Positions 25,830-35,540 of a stretch of 64,000 bases of DNA are shown here, piece by piece. The notes under the pieces were generated by a model, which worked only from the letters and a program-made list of their open reading frames with translations, ran no database searches and was not told the DNA's origin. Position 1 is the stretch's first letter, and each line of letters opens with the position of its first letter. Made by a program: the position numbers and the translations under genes. This DNA is from Bog-159 sp963709155 (lineage in GTDB: Bacteria > Acidobacteriota > Terriglobia > Bryobacterales > Bryobacteraceae): contig CAVPVD010000006.1 in the NCBI GenBank assembly GCA_963709155.1, positions 186,001 to 250,000 on the forward strand, written 5' to 3'.

Positions 25830-28238
25830 CTACTCTTTCAACTCCACAATGGTAGCCCCGGTCCCGCCTTCCTGCGGCGGTGCCGAATAATGTTTCTCCA
25901 CGTGGGGATGCCGCTCCAGCAGTTCCCATAGAACTTTGCGCAGGATTCCCATGCCGTGCCCGTGTACGATGCGTACGCGGCTGGCCGTGGCCATCACGGC
26001 GCGGTCCAGGAATTGATCCACGTTGTCGCGGGCTTCTTCGGCGCGCTGGCCGATCACGTTGATCTCCTGGTGTACCGGCGTGAGCTCCGGCGCCGGCTTG
26101 TATGTCACGTTCTTCGGTAGCCGGACGCTCCCGCCCGTATCCGGCAGCACCTCCAGCACGTCATCCACGGAAACCTGCATCTTCATGAACCCGGCTTCCA
26201 CTTCCAGCCGATCTCCGGCGAGTATGCGCCGCACGCGCGCCGGCTCGCGGATGCCCTGCAGGCGCACGCGCACACCCTCTTCGATTTTGGGGCGCTGTAG
26301 ATCGCCGTGGCGCGCTTCGTCCTGCGTGGAGAGCACCGTGGTCTGGAATTCCTGGCGGAACTCGCGCTTGGTCTTGGCCACCCGCCGTTGCGCCTGCTCG
26401 GCGGCCTTGCGCTGCTCCGCGCCGTGCACAATCTGATCGATGGTCTGCTGGGCCTGCTCCTCGAATTTGGCCAGCATCTGCTCGGTGCGGCGCTCCAGCT
26501 CTTTCAACTTCGAAGATTCGCGCTTCTCCCATTCGCGCGCCACTTCTTTTTCGCGCGCGGCCAGTTCGGCCTGTTTCTGCCGCAGTTCCCCTTCCAGCCC
26601 TTGCACGTCTTTCAGGCGCTGGTGCAGTTCGCTGAGGAATCGACTCAGGTCGCGCTCCCGGTCGCTGAGGGCCGCCCGCGCGCGATTCATGATGTCTCCC
26701 GGCATGCCCAGGCGTGTGGCGATTTCGAGACCGGCCGACTTTCCCGGCATGCCCGTGTGCAGCACGTAGGTCGGCTCCAGCGTCTGCTCGTCGAAACCCA
26801 TGGACGCGTTCAGTACGCCCTTCGTATTTGCCCCGTAGATCTTCAGCGCCAGCAGATGCGTGGATGCCAACGTGTACGCTCCCGCGGCGCGGAAGTGCTC
26901 CACGATGGCCACCCCCAGCGCGCCGCCCTCCTCCGGATCGGTAGCCGCGCCCAACTCGTCCAGCAGCACCAGCGAATCGGGCGTCACGTCGAGCGCCATC
27001 TCGCGGATGTGCGAGATGTGCGCGGAAAACGTGCTGAGGCTTTCCTGTATCGACTGGTTATCGCCGATGTCGGCGAGCACCTGGTCGAAAATGGGGAACT
27101 CGGCTTCGGCCGCCGGCACGGGCAATCCGGATTGCGCCATCAGCGTGAGCAGGCCGACGGTCTTCAACGTGACGGTTTTGCCGCCGGTATTCGGACCGCT
27201 GATCAGCAGCGTGTGGGTGCTTTGGTCGAGTTCCAGCGTAATCGGCACCACCGGCTTGCGCTGCCGGCGCAGCACATCCTGCAATAGCGGATGGCGCGCG
27301 TCGCGCAGCAGCAATCGGCCGCCAAACCGGGGGATGGCGCAATCGAAGTCGATGGCGAAGCGCGCCTTGCCGAAGATCATTTCCAATTCGCCAAGCGTGT
27401 CCATGGTCTGCCGGATGGACTCGGCATAACCGCGCAGCCGCGCCGTCAACTCGCGCAGGATGCGGTACACTTCCTGCATCTCCTCCTCGGTAAGCCGCAC
27501 CAGTTCGTTGTTCAGGTCGATGGTTTCGAGCGGCTCCACGAACAGCGTATGGCCGCTGGCGCTGGCGGCATGGATCACCCCGTCGATCTTGCGGCGCTGG
27601 CCCGCCACGATGGGAACCACGAAGCGTTCGTTGCGGATGGTGACGAATTCCTCCTGCAGCACGCCTTCTTCCTGGTGGGCTTTCAGGAAACGCTCGAGCG
27701 ATCCCTGGATGGACTTGCGCTGCCGCTCGATCTCGCGGCGCAGGCGCGCCAGTGCTACGCTGGCATGATCCGCGACCGAGCCATCCGGCTGGATCTTGCC
27801 TTCCAGGTCCTTCAGCAGCGCGCGGAAATCGCCGATGAACTGGGCGCGCGCACCCAGGCGCGGAAAGCGTTCCGCGACGGCGTTGAGCACGCTCTTGGCG
27901 TCGGCCGCGCGATCCAGCACGCCGAAGAGGTCGAAGATTTCCTTGCCTTCCAGGCTGGCGCCTTCGATGCGCAGCTTATGCACGGCCTCGGTCAGGTCCG
28001 GGAAGCCGCCGAATTCGATCCGGATGGATGCGCCGCGGCCTCCGGTCTGTGGGCGCGCGGCGGAGCGCAGATATTCCACCGCTTCCCCGGCGTCGGCCAG
28101 ATCGGCGGACAGCCGCGCGGCATCGCTACGCGGCGCGATGCGGGCCAGCTCCGCCTTTCCGGGCGGGCTCGAGACATAGCGGCCGAGCAGGGCACGAAGC
28201 GGTTCGTATTCGAGGATATCGGCGCTGGTGGCCTTCAT
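25830..28238 (-). CDS. mutS2: Endonuclease MutS2
   Basis: An 802-residue MutS-family ATPase with the full MutS2 layout: a core/lever part without the mismatch-recognition domain, an ATPase with Walker A GPNTGGKT (residues 348-355) and Walker B LVLLDELGAATDPEEG, a long coiled coil (about 510-640), and a C-terminal Smr nuclease domain with the HGHGMG motif. MutS2 suppresses homologous recombination, and in some species it acts on collided ribosomes. The length is normal. It stands alone, convergent with the MoxR operon and downstream of the protease gene on the same strand. Confidence 0.96.
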   Translation of the reverse strand: MKATSADILEYEPLRALLGRYVSSPPGKAELARIAPRSDAARLSADLADAGEAVEYLRSAARPQTGGRGASIRIEFGGFPDLTEAVHKLRIEGASLEGKEIFDLFGVLDRAADAKSVLNAVAERFPRLGARAQFIGDFRALLKDLEGKIQPDGSVADHASVALARLRREIERQRKSIQGSLERFLKAHQEEGVLQEEFVTIRNERFVVPIVAGQRRKIDGVIHAASASGHTLFVEPLETIDLNNELVRLTEEEMQEVYRILRELTARLRGYAESIRQTMDTLGELEMIFGKARFAIDFDCAIPRFGGRLLLRDARHPLLQDVLRRQRKPVVPITLELDQSTHTLLISGPNTGGKTVTLKTVGLLTLMAQSGLPVPAAEAEFPIFDQVLADIGDNQSIQESLSTFSAHISHIREMALDVTPDSLVLLDELGAATDPEEGGALGVAIVEHFRAAGAYTLASTHLLALKIYGANTKGVLNASMGFDEQTLEPTYVLHTGMPGKSAGLEIATRLGMPGDIMNRARAALSDRERDLSRFLSELHQRLKDVQGLEGELRQKQAELAAREKEVAREWEKRESSKLKELERRTEQMLAKFEEQAQQTIDQIVHGAEQRKAAEQAQRRVAKTKREFRQEFQTTVLSTQDEARHGDLQRPKIEEGVRVRLQGIREPARVRRILAGDRLEVEAGFMKMQVSVDDVLEVLPDTGGSVRLPKNVTYKPAPELTPVHQEINVIGQRAEEARDNVDQFLDRAVMATASRVRIVHGHGMGILRKVLWELLERHPHVEKHYSAPPQEGGTGATIVELKE

Positions 28239-28266
28239 TTCTTCTATTGTCGGTCATCCGGCTGGG

Positions 28267-31200
28267 TCACTGCCCAACGGTGATGTATCCGGTGTTGCTG
28301 GGCACGCCGGCCAGCGTGACCACTACGGGTTGATCGCCGGCGGGAGTTTCGGGCGGCACAATGAAGTTGATTTGTGTGACTCCGACCAGGTAGTAAGGAA
28401 TTCCGGCAAACGCGATCTGTGCGGGCACACCATTCACCAGCACTTGCACCTTGGCATACGGATCGGGCAGGCCCGACACAGGCACCTGCAGGGGCGGCGC
28501 GGCCCCGCTAGGCACCGCGGGCGTCACCGGACCCTGCCCGGTCAGGTACAGCGTGACATAGCCGCCGGCCGTCGCGGCGGCGCTGGGCGCAATGTGCCGC
28601 CGGTCTGATGCCAGAAAGATGCCGGGCGCGACCGCGTTCACATAGACGGACTGGCTGGCGATCTGCCCGGCCGCATTCGAAACCGTAAGTGTCGCGGGTC
28701 CCGGCGGAACCTCATACGGGACCTGCACGTTCAACTGCGTGGGCGAAACGTAGTAAAGAGGCGCCGGAACGCCGTTCATCTTGACAGTCGTTCCCTGCAT
28801 CGTCAGGGGCAATGGAAGAACGCCGGCAGCCTCCGTGCCGCCCGCCAGATTCACGCCCGGATCGAACAGGCTCAGCACCATGCCGGGCGCCACCCCGGCC
28901 TCGAACGAAGCGCTGTTCAGGTACGAAATACCCGTTGACGGCGCCTGGTACGTAACTGAGAGAGTCTGATACTGCGGCGACGACATCAACGACTGAACAA
29001 TCTGGGAGGCGCGATACAGGCCACCCGGAACCAGCCCCGCCGGGTTCACGGACACCTGCATGGTGGCGGGCCCAATGCCGGATGCCGGAGTAATTGTCAG
29101 CCACGCCGCGGGCGACTGTTCATAGACCAGAGTCGCGCTCCACGCCAGGCCGCTCGCGCCGGGATCGACTGCTACGGTAGCCGCCGCCGGCTGCGCGGAA
29201 CTGAATTGCAGCGCGGATGTCTTCACGCTCAGTGGAGCTGCACTCGGCTGCACCGAAAATACAAAGCCGGGATAATCCGAAATTTGGGTGGAGCTTGCAT
29301 CGGTACCGGAGAGATCCATCAACAGCCCGGTCCAGGGATAAATGAAGGGATCGATTGTATTGGGCCAGCAGAGATCTCCTTCCACGGTTCCATTCGCGGG
29401 GATGTAAGTGGATGCGAAAGATGAAAGCAACGGCGATACATCGGGACCGATGTCAACTACGCTGAGAGCGCTCAGCGTAACCGGAGAATCGCCGGCCGAC
29501 TCCAAGACCACGTGCTGCCGGATGGGGCACGCCGGCGCCGCCGGATTCACGTAGATAAGCGCCGGGAACGCATAAGCGAGCAAAGCCGAGGCTGAACCGG
29601 CAGGGTCGGCGAATTGCGCGTAAAGCGATTGGGTCCAGGTCGTGCCGGAGCCGGGATCCACTCCACCGACGACCACGTTGTTACTCTGGCTGTAAGCCAC
29701 GTTGGTCATGTCGATGACCGCGCTGACATAGCCCGCCGGAGGAATTGTGGCGCTGCCGAACAGAGTGCCGATCTGGCTCGAAAGATCTTGTCCCGCGGCC
29801 GTAAGCTGCGTGATGGTAGTAGCTACTCCGGCGGTTTCCGTAAGTCCCAAAACAAAACGCCAGTGGGTCGTGGAACCTATAGTGACATACGGAACGGTGG
29901 GGTAGGCATTGGGAGGGAATGGATCGGCGTTTACGGCGGCCAGCACCCGCGACTGCGCATTGGCGACGTCGAGAGTGACGGGAATTGTAACCGGCGCGCC
30001 CGTTCCCACAGTGACCGTAAACGAGGAGGTGTAGGTGCCGTTAACGAAGAGCGCCGGATTCGATGCCCCCACGAAGATGGTTAACGGCGAATCCGCATTG
30101 ATCAGGGTGGGCGTGTTGAGTGCGCTCGTCTGGATTCCATAGCTCAGCCACGGATCCGCCGCCTGGATCGAAAACGGAACCGGCGTCAGGCTGGTGGTGG
30201 TCACCTGCATGGCATTCGATCCGCCGGTTGGCTGGCCTAACGACGTATCCAAAACCAGCGCGGATGGGGTAACCGAGAAAGGTGGCGATGTATTCACGTT
30301 GCCGGCCAGATACGGCTGGAGAGCCGCATAAGCTACCGAAAGCTTGCCGTAAGCGGCGCGCTCGAATCCGGTGCAAATCGATTCCGGTGAGTCCGCCGAT
30401 CCCGAAGCTGTTCCCACCACTTCCGCGTTCGCGTTCAGCAGAGGCGAGCCCGAGGAGCCCGGCTCGATCACTCCCTTGTCGTAATTCACCTGATAGTCCA
30501 CATTCGCTGGAATCATGGTGCCGGAGATATCGATAGGCTCGTCGGCGCTGCGCTCTCCGAAGCTGATCCGCGCCCAGGATCCCGCCGGATGATGAATGCC
30601 CACTACAGGATCGCCGATGTTAGGCGGCGTCGTCGTCCAGCCGAATAAATAAACCCCCGCCGGTGCGGGCGCCGTAAGGGCCAGCAGCGAATAGTCGCCT
30701 TCCTCAAACGGCGCGCTGGTCAGGTAAGTGGCTCCCGTCTCGGTTCCTATGATGCCGATGTCGGTGCCGGTGTTGTTGCATACGCTCGACTGATAGCCGA
30801 AGATCAGGTTGGCGCTACGCGCCTCCGAAGCGCTGCTAATGCAATGGTTCGCCGTCAGCATATACGGCGCGTAAGCCAGGCCCGTGGGATTGAGCAGCGC
30901 CCCGCTGCACGTATAGTCTCCGCCATCATCCCCGGCGAACTCGTATTCTACGACCCCGCTTGCATACTGCGCCCATTGCGGATAACAACTCACGTCCAGC
31001 TCGCAGGCGGCGGGAACGGTTGGCGTAGTCCGCGGTCCGGCGGCGTCTGGGACGATCGACGCCCATTGATGGATCACGGCATCCACGCGAAAGGGCGGCG
31101 CCGTGGATGCCCCCGCGGGCGCGTCGAATTCCACGATCACTTCATCGGACTCGACCGTGGAAGACCAGAACTCGCCCGTTCCAAACAAGCCTCGTCCCGT

Positions 31201-31617
31201 GAAAGGGCCGGCCACGCTGGCATGCCGCGGATCGTAAAGCCACACCTCTCCGCTAGCCACCGAAAAATCCTGGAAATGCACGCGCAACGCCTCGGCACCT
31301 GTGGATCGGAGCGCGACCCGCCACACCCGCCGGCCGTCCGGCAGCGTCGCGCGGACCGCCCGGGACAGCTTTTCCGGCGCCACCGCCCGCTGCACCCCGA
31401 TCTGCCGCACGCCGTAGCGTGGCAGCGGCGCGGCTTCATCCGCAGTGAGCGGTCCGGGGTTCCACGCGATCGGAACCTCGAGTTTCGATGAATAGCCCGG
31501 CGGCAGGCGATTCCTGGCGCTGGACGGCGCCACCCGGGGCCCCTGCGAGAACGCTCCGGGTACATGCTGCGCGCACAGGGCCAGCGGCAGGCATGCGATC
31601 AGCAGGAAGTTTTTCAT
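28267..31617 (-). CDS. Secreted trypsin-fold serine protease with TIGR03437 domain
   Basis: An 1116-residue exported protease. After the signal peptide (MKNFLLIACLPLALCAQ) and a pro-region comes a chymotrypsin-fold domain with a complete triad: His258 (TANHC), Asp308 (GDYSLLAL) and Ser389 (GSSGSPL). The layout, with a disulfide-rich start (CELDVSCYP) and an 81-residue Asp-to-Ser spacing, resembles lysyl endopeptidases of the Achromobacter protease I type. Beta-sandwich repeats (BACON-like) follow, and a C-terminal TIGR03437 domain closes the protein (VAPGMVLSLF, YVSPTQLNVQVPYE, VGVTQINFIVP). It is most likely extracellular, degrading protein. It ends 28 bases before mutS2. Confidence 0.9.
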   Translation of the reverse strand: MKNFLLIACLPLALCAQHVPGAFSQGPRVAPSSARNRLPPGYSSKLEVPIAWNPGPLTADEAAPLPRYGVRQIGVQRAVAPEKLSRAVRATLPDGRRVWRVALRSTGAEALRVHFQDFSVASGEVWLYDPRHASVAGPFTGRGLFGTGEFWSSTVESDEVIVEFDAPAGASTAPPFRVDAVIHQWASIVPDAAGPRTTPTVPAACELDVSCYPQWAQYASGVVEYEFAGDDGGDYTCSGALLNPTGLAYAPYMLTANHCISSASEARSANLIFGYQSSVCNNTGTDIGIIGTETGATYLTSAPFEEGDYSLLALTAPAPAGVYLFGWTTTPPNIGDPVVGIHHPAGSWARISFGERSADEPIDISGTMIPANVDYQVNYDKGVIEPGSSGSPLLNANAEVVGTASGSADSPESICTGFERAAYGKLSVAYAALQPYLAGNVNTSPPFSVTPSALVLDTSLGQPTGGSNAMQVTTTSLTPVPFSIQAADPWLSYGIQTSALNTPTLINADSPLTIFVGASNPALFVNGTYTSSFTVTVGTGAPVTIPVTLDVANAQSRVLAAVNADPFPPNAYPTVPYVTIGSTTHWRFVLGLTETAGVATTITQLTAAGQDLSSQIGTLFGSATIPPAGYVSAVIDMTNVAYSQSNNVVVGGVDPGSGTTWTQSLYAQFADPAGSASALLAYAFPALIYVNPAAPACPIRQHVVLESAGDSPVTLSALSVVDIGPDVSPLLSSFASTYIPANGTVEGDLCWPNTIDPFIYPWTGLLMDLSGTDASSTQISDYPGFVFSVQPSAAPLSVKTSALQFSSAQPAAATVAVDPGASGLAWSATLVYEQSPAAWLTITPASGIGPATMQVSVNPAGLVPGGLYRASQIVQSLMSSPQYQTLSVTYQAPSTGISYLNSASFEAGVAPGMVLSLFDPGVNLAGGTEAAGVLPLPLTMQGTTVKMNGVPAPLYYVSPTQLNVQVPYEVPPGPATLTVSNAAGQIASQSVYVNAVAPGIFLASDRRHIAPSAAATAGGYVTLYLTGQGPVTPAVPSGAAPPLQVPVSGLPDPYAKVQVLVNGVPAQIAFAGIPYYLVGVTQINFIVPPETPAGDQPVVVTLAGVPSNTGYITVGQ

Positions 31618-31653
31618 CTTTCGCGAACAACCTATTCCATGATACTGCCCGGA

Positions 31654-32094
31654 CTATGTGCGTGCGCGCTCGCGGAAGCCCTTCTCGATCACGGGCAAGG
31701 TGCCTTTCGTAATCGGGTAACTGGATAACTTGCCTTGTGCCACCCAGGCGGCGCGGCTGGCATCGTCGGCGGCCTTGAGAAATCCGCCGGTGACGCGGCA
31801 AACATAGTCGATGAGCACATAGTGATATTCGGGTGCGCCCTGCGCGTCGCGGATGATGCGCTCGAAAATCTCGAGCACTTTCACCGGCTGAACTTCCAGC
31901 CCGGTTTCCTCGCGCACTTCGCGGACGATGCCTTGTTCCAGGGTTTCGCCGGTTTCGAGCGCGCCGCCGGGAAGCGACCAGTAACCCTTCATCGGGGCTT
32001 TGCCGCGCTCGATGAGCAGGATTCTGCCCCGGTTGAAGATGAGTGCGGCGACGCCCAGGATGGGGCGTTTCGGATAGCGCCGGTTATCGGCCAT
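31654..32094 (-). CDS. Nudix hydrolase
   Basis: A 146-residue cytoplasmic enzyme with a perfect Nudix box at residues 44-66: G44-x5-E50-x7-REVREETGL, which coordinates magnesium for cleavage of nucleoside diphosphate linked to another moiety. The flanking start (GVAALIFNRGRILLIERGK) and PMKGYWSLPGG are typical of the NUDIX/ADP-ribose pyrophosphatase-like group. The exact substrate cannot be read from sequence. It lies 81 bases downstream of the SMP-30-like gene with a palindromic repeat between them, so its membership in that operon is uncertain. Confidence 0.93.
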   Translation of the reverse strand: MADNRRYPKRPILGVAALIFNRGRILLIERGKAPMKGYWSLPGGALETGETLEQGIVREVREETGLEVQPVKVLEIFERIIRDAQGAPEYHYVLIDYVCRVTGGFLKAADDASRAAWVAQGKLSSYPITKGTLPVIEKGFRERART

Positions 32095-32131
32095 TGTTTG
32101 CAGTCTTCATTATTATGGGGAGCGCGCCCCC

Positions 32132-32175
32132 CGTGGCGCACGCTTCAGCGTGCCGGCGGGACTTTTAAGTCCCGC
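32132..32175. repeat. Modular palindromic repeat, copy 4
   Basis: GCACGCT/AGCGTGC is followed by the perfect 20-base palindrome GCGGGACTTTTAAGTCCCGC (32156-32175). It abuts the stop codon of the SMP-30-like gene. Confidence 0.8.
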
Positions 32176-33090
32176 TTAAAGCCGCGCGCCCCGCCCCGCC
32201 ACCCGCACGCGATAAACCGACGTTCTCGCTGTGATATACAGTGTCAGCAAGTCTGCATCGCCGAACGTGCAGTTCGAGGGCGTCTCCGCGACCGGGATCG
32301 TCGTCAGCAGTTTGCCTTCCGGGCTGTATACCGCGATGCTCTTGGCCGCCACATACAGATTGCCATCCTCAGCGGCGCGCATACCGCCGGGAATGCCTTC
32401 AACCTTAGAAACCAACACCCGTTCCCCCGAGACTGCGCCCTCGCGATCCACATCGTAAGCGCGGATGTTGCGCTCGTCGGAATTCGCGACGTAGAGGATC
32501 CGTCCGTTCGGCGAAAGCGCGATTCCGTTGGGACGCCCGCTGGGCTTCGCGATCACCGACAATTGGCCCTTTGGCGTGATGTGGTAGACGCCGTAGAAAT
32601 CCAGTTCGCGCCGGTCCTGCTGGTTTCCGAATGCCGGATCGGTAAAGTAAACGTGGCCCGATTTGCTCACCGCGATGCCCAGAGGCGCGTTGAGCCGCTT
32701 ACCGTCCCACTTATCCGCCAAAACTTCGTTGTGGCCTTTTTTATCCGTTCGGGTCACGCGCCGGGCGTGCGTCTCGCACGTATACAGTCGCCCTTGGGCA
32801 TCGAACGCGTTACCCGCGGCCCCATTGGACTCCGCGCGGTACTCCTCGGCGTCCCCGCCCGGCACATACTTCATGATCCTGCCGCTAGGGACATCGCTGA
32901 ATAGCAGGTAACCTTCCCGCGACCACGCCGGACCTTCCGTGAAGCGAAAGCCGTGCGCCACCTTTTCGACTTGCGCCTCTCCCGTCCCTTCGGGAGGCTC
33001 CTGGGCGGCCAGAGGAAACAGAAGCAGCCAGAGCGCCACAGCGGATCCCCGCGGACCCGCGCAGACCCGCAGGTCTGCACCACAGGTCAT
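32176..33090 (-). CDS. SMP-30/gluconolactonase-like beta-propeller, exported
   Basis: A 304-residue six-bladed beta-propeller protein. Family signatures: FTEGPAWSREGYLLFSD, ETHARRVTR, LNAPLGIAVSKSGHVYFTDP, SGRPNGIALSPNGRILYVAN and GIPGGMRAAEDGNLYVAA. The metal-binding Glu (FTEGPAW) and the Asn/Asp positions are kept, so lactone hydrolysis is possible. The ATG at 33090 overlaps the BON gene stop (ATGA). The first 15 codons (MTCGADLRVCAGPRG) are encoded by a palindromic DNA stretch and precede the hydrophobic signal peptide. A sugar lactone is the usual substrate in the family; the real substrate is unknown. Confidence 0.88.
   Translation of the reverse strand: MTCGADLRVCAGPRGSAVALWLLLFPLAAQEPPEGTGEAQVEKVAHGFRFTEGPAWSREGYLLFSDVPSGRIMKYVPGGDAEEYRAESNGAAGNAFDAQGRLYTCETHARRVTRTDKKGHNEVLADKWDGKRLNAPLGIAVSKSGHVYFTDPAFGNQQDRRELDFYGVYHITPKGQLSVIAKPSGRPNGIALSPNGRILYVANSDERNIRAYDVDREGAVSGERVLVSKVEGIPGGMRAAEDGNLYVAAKSIAVYSPEGKLLTTIPVAETPSNCTFGDADLLTLYITARTSVYRVRVAGRGARL
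33046..33078. repeat. Palindromic stretch at the 5' end of the SMP-30-like gene
   Basis: GCAGACC/GGTCTGC (33061-33078) is preceded by GCGGACCCGC-like repeats. It resembles the mobile palindromic modules of this window in size and GC content but is not an exact copy. It codes for the extra N-terminal residues GADLRVCAGPRG. Confidence 0.45.
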
Positions 33091-33389
33091 CGCGGATTGC
33101 CTTTACCCACCACCACCAGTTGATTATCGACCTGTTTTACGCCGGAAACTTTGTGCGCCAGTTTTTCGGCCTTTTCCTTTTGCTGCGGATATTCTACTTT
33201 GCCCTTCAAAGTCACGACGCCGTCCTTTACCTCCACCTCCAGCGCTCCGCCCTTCACCACCTGGTCGTCGGCCAGTTTGCGCCTGACGATGTCGTAAATT
33301 TGATCGTCGGAATAATGTTTTTCCGCCGCCCACGCGCCCCCGGCCAGGGCAAGAATGACGAGTAAAGAGACTAACGTTTTAATTTTCAT
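33087..33389 (-). CDS. BON domain periplasmic protein
   Basis: A 100-residue exported protein with a signal peptide (LVSLLVILALAGGAWA) and a single BON domain (DDQIYDIVRRKLADD ... LEVEVKDGVVTLKGKVEYP ... VSGVKQVDNQLVVV). BON domains bind phospholipid or attach to membranes and are common in osmotic-stress proteins such as OsmY. The gene overlaps the end of era by 11 bases and the start of the SMP-30-like gene by 4 bases. Confidence 0.92.
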   Translation of the reverse strand: MKIKTLVSLLVILALAGGAWAAEKHYSDDQIYDIVRRKLADDQVVKGGALEVEVKDGVVTLKGKVEYPQQKEKAEKLAHKVSGVKQVDNQLVVVGKGNPR

Positions 33390-34284
33390 CTGTTCCGGCC
33401 ATTGTACGCCAGTCGAGTGCCGCCAGGAAGCCCGGCTTCTCGCGCCAGTTTGGCTGTACCTTGATGTGAAGATCCAGATAAACGTGACGGCCGAAAAGGC
33501 GTTCCATGTCCTGCCGCGCCAGCGTGCCGATGTTTTTCAGCATGCCGCCGCCGGCGCCGATGATAATGCCCTTCTGCCCATTGCGCTCTACATAGATCGT
33601 AGCGTAGATGCGAATCAGTTTCGCACCGTCTTCCCAGGAATCCACCGCCACCGCCACGGAATGCGGCACTTCCTCGCGCGTGGCTTGCAGGATTTTTTCG
33701 CGAATCAGTTCGGCGGCCAGGAAACGCTCGGGCTGATCGGTGATGTGGTCCGCCGGAAAATATGCGGGGCCTTCCGGAAGACGGTCGACAATGCCCTGGC
33801 GCAGCTCGGCGAGGCCGTCGCCCTTGCGCGCCGACACCGGAACGTAATCCGCGAATTCGTACAGCGCGCGGTATTGCTCGATCAATGGCAGCACCGCGCC
33901 CTTGTCCTTGTGCAGTAAGTCGACTTTGTTCAAGATCAGCAGCGTAGGGCTGTCGGCCTTGCGGATCAGGTCGACCGCGTGCCGGTCCTCGATCCCGAAT
34001 TTGCGCGATACGTCCACCACCAGCAACAGCAGGTCGCGCTCGCTGAGCGCCGCGCGCACGGTGTCCATCATGCGCTTGTCCAGAAGCGATTCGGCCCGGT
34101 GGATGCCGGGCGTATCGAGAAAAACGATCTGCGCATCGGGCAGCGTCAACACGCCCTGTATGGACGTGCGGGTGGTCTGCGGTTTGCTGGCGACGATTGC
34201 GATCTTGGCTCCAATCAACTGGTTCAGGAGCGTGGACTTGCCGGCGTTCGGCCGGCCCAGAATCGAGACGAAGCCGGATTTCAT
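33379..34284 (-). CDS. era: GTPase Era
   Basis: A 301-residue Era GTPase, needed for 16S rRNA maturation and 30S assembly. The G1 motif GRPNAGKST (residues 10-18), G3 DTPG and G4 NKVD are followed by a C-terminal KH domain with IIIGAGGGMLKNIG and a typical tail (VYLDLHIKVQPNWREKP). The ATG at 34284 is chosen because it overlaps the upstream stop (ATGA) and gives the normal family length; an upstream start would add 42 low-complexity residues. It lies in the phoH-ybeY-corC-era order common in bacteria. Confidence 0.97.
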   Translation of the reverse strand: MKSGFVSILGRPNAGKSTLLNQLIGAKIAIVASKPQTTRTSIQGVLTLPDAQIVFLDTPGIHRAESLLDKRMMDTVRAALSERDLLLLVVDVSRKFGIEDRHAVDLIRKADSPTLLILNKVDLLHKDKGAVLPLIEQYRALYEFADYVPVSARKGDGLAELRQGIVDRLPEGPAYFPADHITDQPERFLAAELIREKILQATREEVPHSVAVAVDSWEDGAKLIRIYATIYVERNGQKGIIIGAGGGMLKNIGTLARQDMERLFGRHVYLDLHIKVQPNWREKPGFLAALDWRTMAGTDEN

Positions 34285-35540
34285 TGCGTCACCGGCTGCG
34301 AGCGGCGCACCCGCACTTGCGCTACCCGCAATTCGTCGCTGGCCAGAATGTCGATGTGGATGCCCTCGCGCTCCACCGATTCGCCCGCTTGCGGCACCCG
34401 GCCGAGCCACTCGGTGACCAGCCCCCCGACCGTGGTCGATTCGATCTCTTCCTCCGGGTGGAATTCCAGCAGATCCCCAAGACGTGCCACGTCAAAGCTG
34501 CCGGAGACGATGAATCCGCCCTGCCCGTCTTCCTGCACGTCGGAGTCCGGCTCGTGCTCGTCGCGGATTTCGCCCAGAATCACTTCCACCAGATCCTCCA
34601 TGCTGGCGAGACCCGCCGTGTTGCCGTATTCGTCCACCACGATGACCATATGTGTATTGTCCTGCTGCATCTCGCGCATCAGGTCGTTGACCGCCTTGGT
34701 TTCCGGCACGAAACGGATCGGACGGATCAGCTCGCGCACCGTGCGGTTGGCCCGCTCGTCCTCGTCCAGCTCAAACATATCGCGCACGTGCACGAAGCCG
34801 ATGATCTGATCGATAGTATCTTCGTACACCGGAATGCGCGAATACTGCTCGTTAATGACCAGTTGGCGCAACTCTTCGAGGGTCGCGTTTGCCGAAATCG
34901 CCACGATATTGGGGCGCGGCGTCATCACCTCGCGCACCACCTTGTCTCCGAACTCCACCACCGATTGGATCAGTTTGCGGTCTTCCTCTTCGATCAGGCC
35001 TTCCTCGGTGCCCGCGGAGATCAGTGCCTCGATGTTCTCCGCCTGCGTGGGCGGTTCCTCGCCGCCGTTGCTGTTGTCGGTGATCTCCACCAGGGACTGG
35101 AAAAATCCGAGCACCGCCACGCACGGTTTGGCGAGCATGCCCACCGCGCGGATCACGCCAGCAAGCGGCGCCAGCCACTGCGCCGCGGTGCGGCGGTAAA
35201 GCACCTGGGGCAGCACATAGGCCATCACGATCATGGTGAGCCACGACGAGACGGCGGTTTCCAGCACTTCCGGCCACGTCCAGGCCTGCCCGTCGGCGAA
35301 GACCAGAAAGTAGAGAACGCCGATCAGCAGGATGGTGGTGTGTTTGATCAGGGTGAAGGAACCCGCCCCGTCGTCGGTCTCGAAGCCGATTTTATCTTCC
35401 AGGCTTTCCTTGAAGAATTTGATGGCGGGAAAATCGCGCGTGCGCAGGCGCAGACTCTCCAGGTACAGAAGTTGTACGAACGTGACCAGGCCCAGCAGCA
35501 GCGCGAGGGCCATGATGAGGAGGATGAGGGCTGCGGTCAT
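34281..35540 (-). CDS. Hemolysin/CorC family transporter-associated protein (CNNM/CBS)
   Basis: A 419-residue membrane protein. N-terminal helices (MTAALILLIMALALLLGLV and further helices to about residue 140) form a short CNNM-like part; two CBS domains follow (about 170-300; MTPRPNIVAISANATLEELR, NTHMVIVVDEYGNTAGLASMEDL) and a CorC_HlyC domain ends the protein. Such proteins are linked to magnesium or cobalt efflux and sit next to ybeY in many genomes. The start at 35540 overlaps the ybeY stop by 4 bases (ATGA). Confidence 0.92.
   Translation of the reverse strand: MTAALILLIMALALLLGLVTFVQLLYLESLRLRTRDFPAIKFFKESLEDKIGFETDDGAGSFTLIKHTTILLIGVLYFLVFADGQAWTWPEVLETAVSSWLTMIVMAYVLPQVLYRRTAAQWLAPLAGVIRAVGMLAKPCVAVLGFFQSLVEITDNSNGGEEPPTQAENIEALISAGTEEGLIEEEDRKLIQSVVEFGDKVVREVMTPRPNIVAISANATLEELRQLVINEQYSRIPVYEDTIDQIIGFVHVRDMFELDEDERANRTVRELIRPIRFVPETKAVNDLMREMQQDNTHMVIVVDEYGNTAGLASMEDLVEVILGEIRDEHEPDSDVQEDGQGGFIVSGSFDVARLGDLLEFHPEEEIESTTVGGLVTEWLGRVPQAGESVEREGIHIDILASDELRVAQVRVRRSQPVTQ

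Noticed and set aside
34285..34410. Upstream extension of era by 42 codons
   Set aside because: The added residues are low-complexity and lie over the end of the CorC-family gene; the ATGA overlap at 34284 and family length favour the shorter start.
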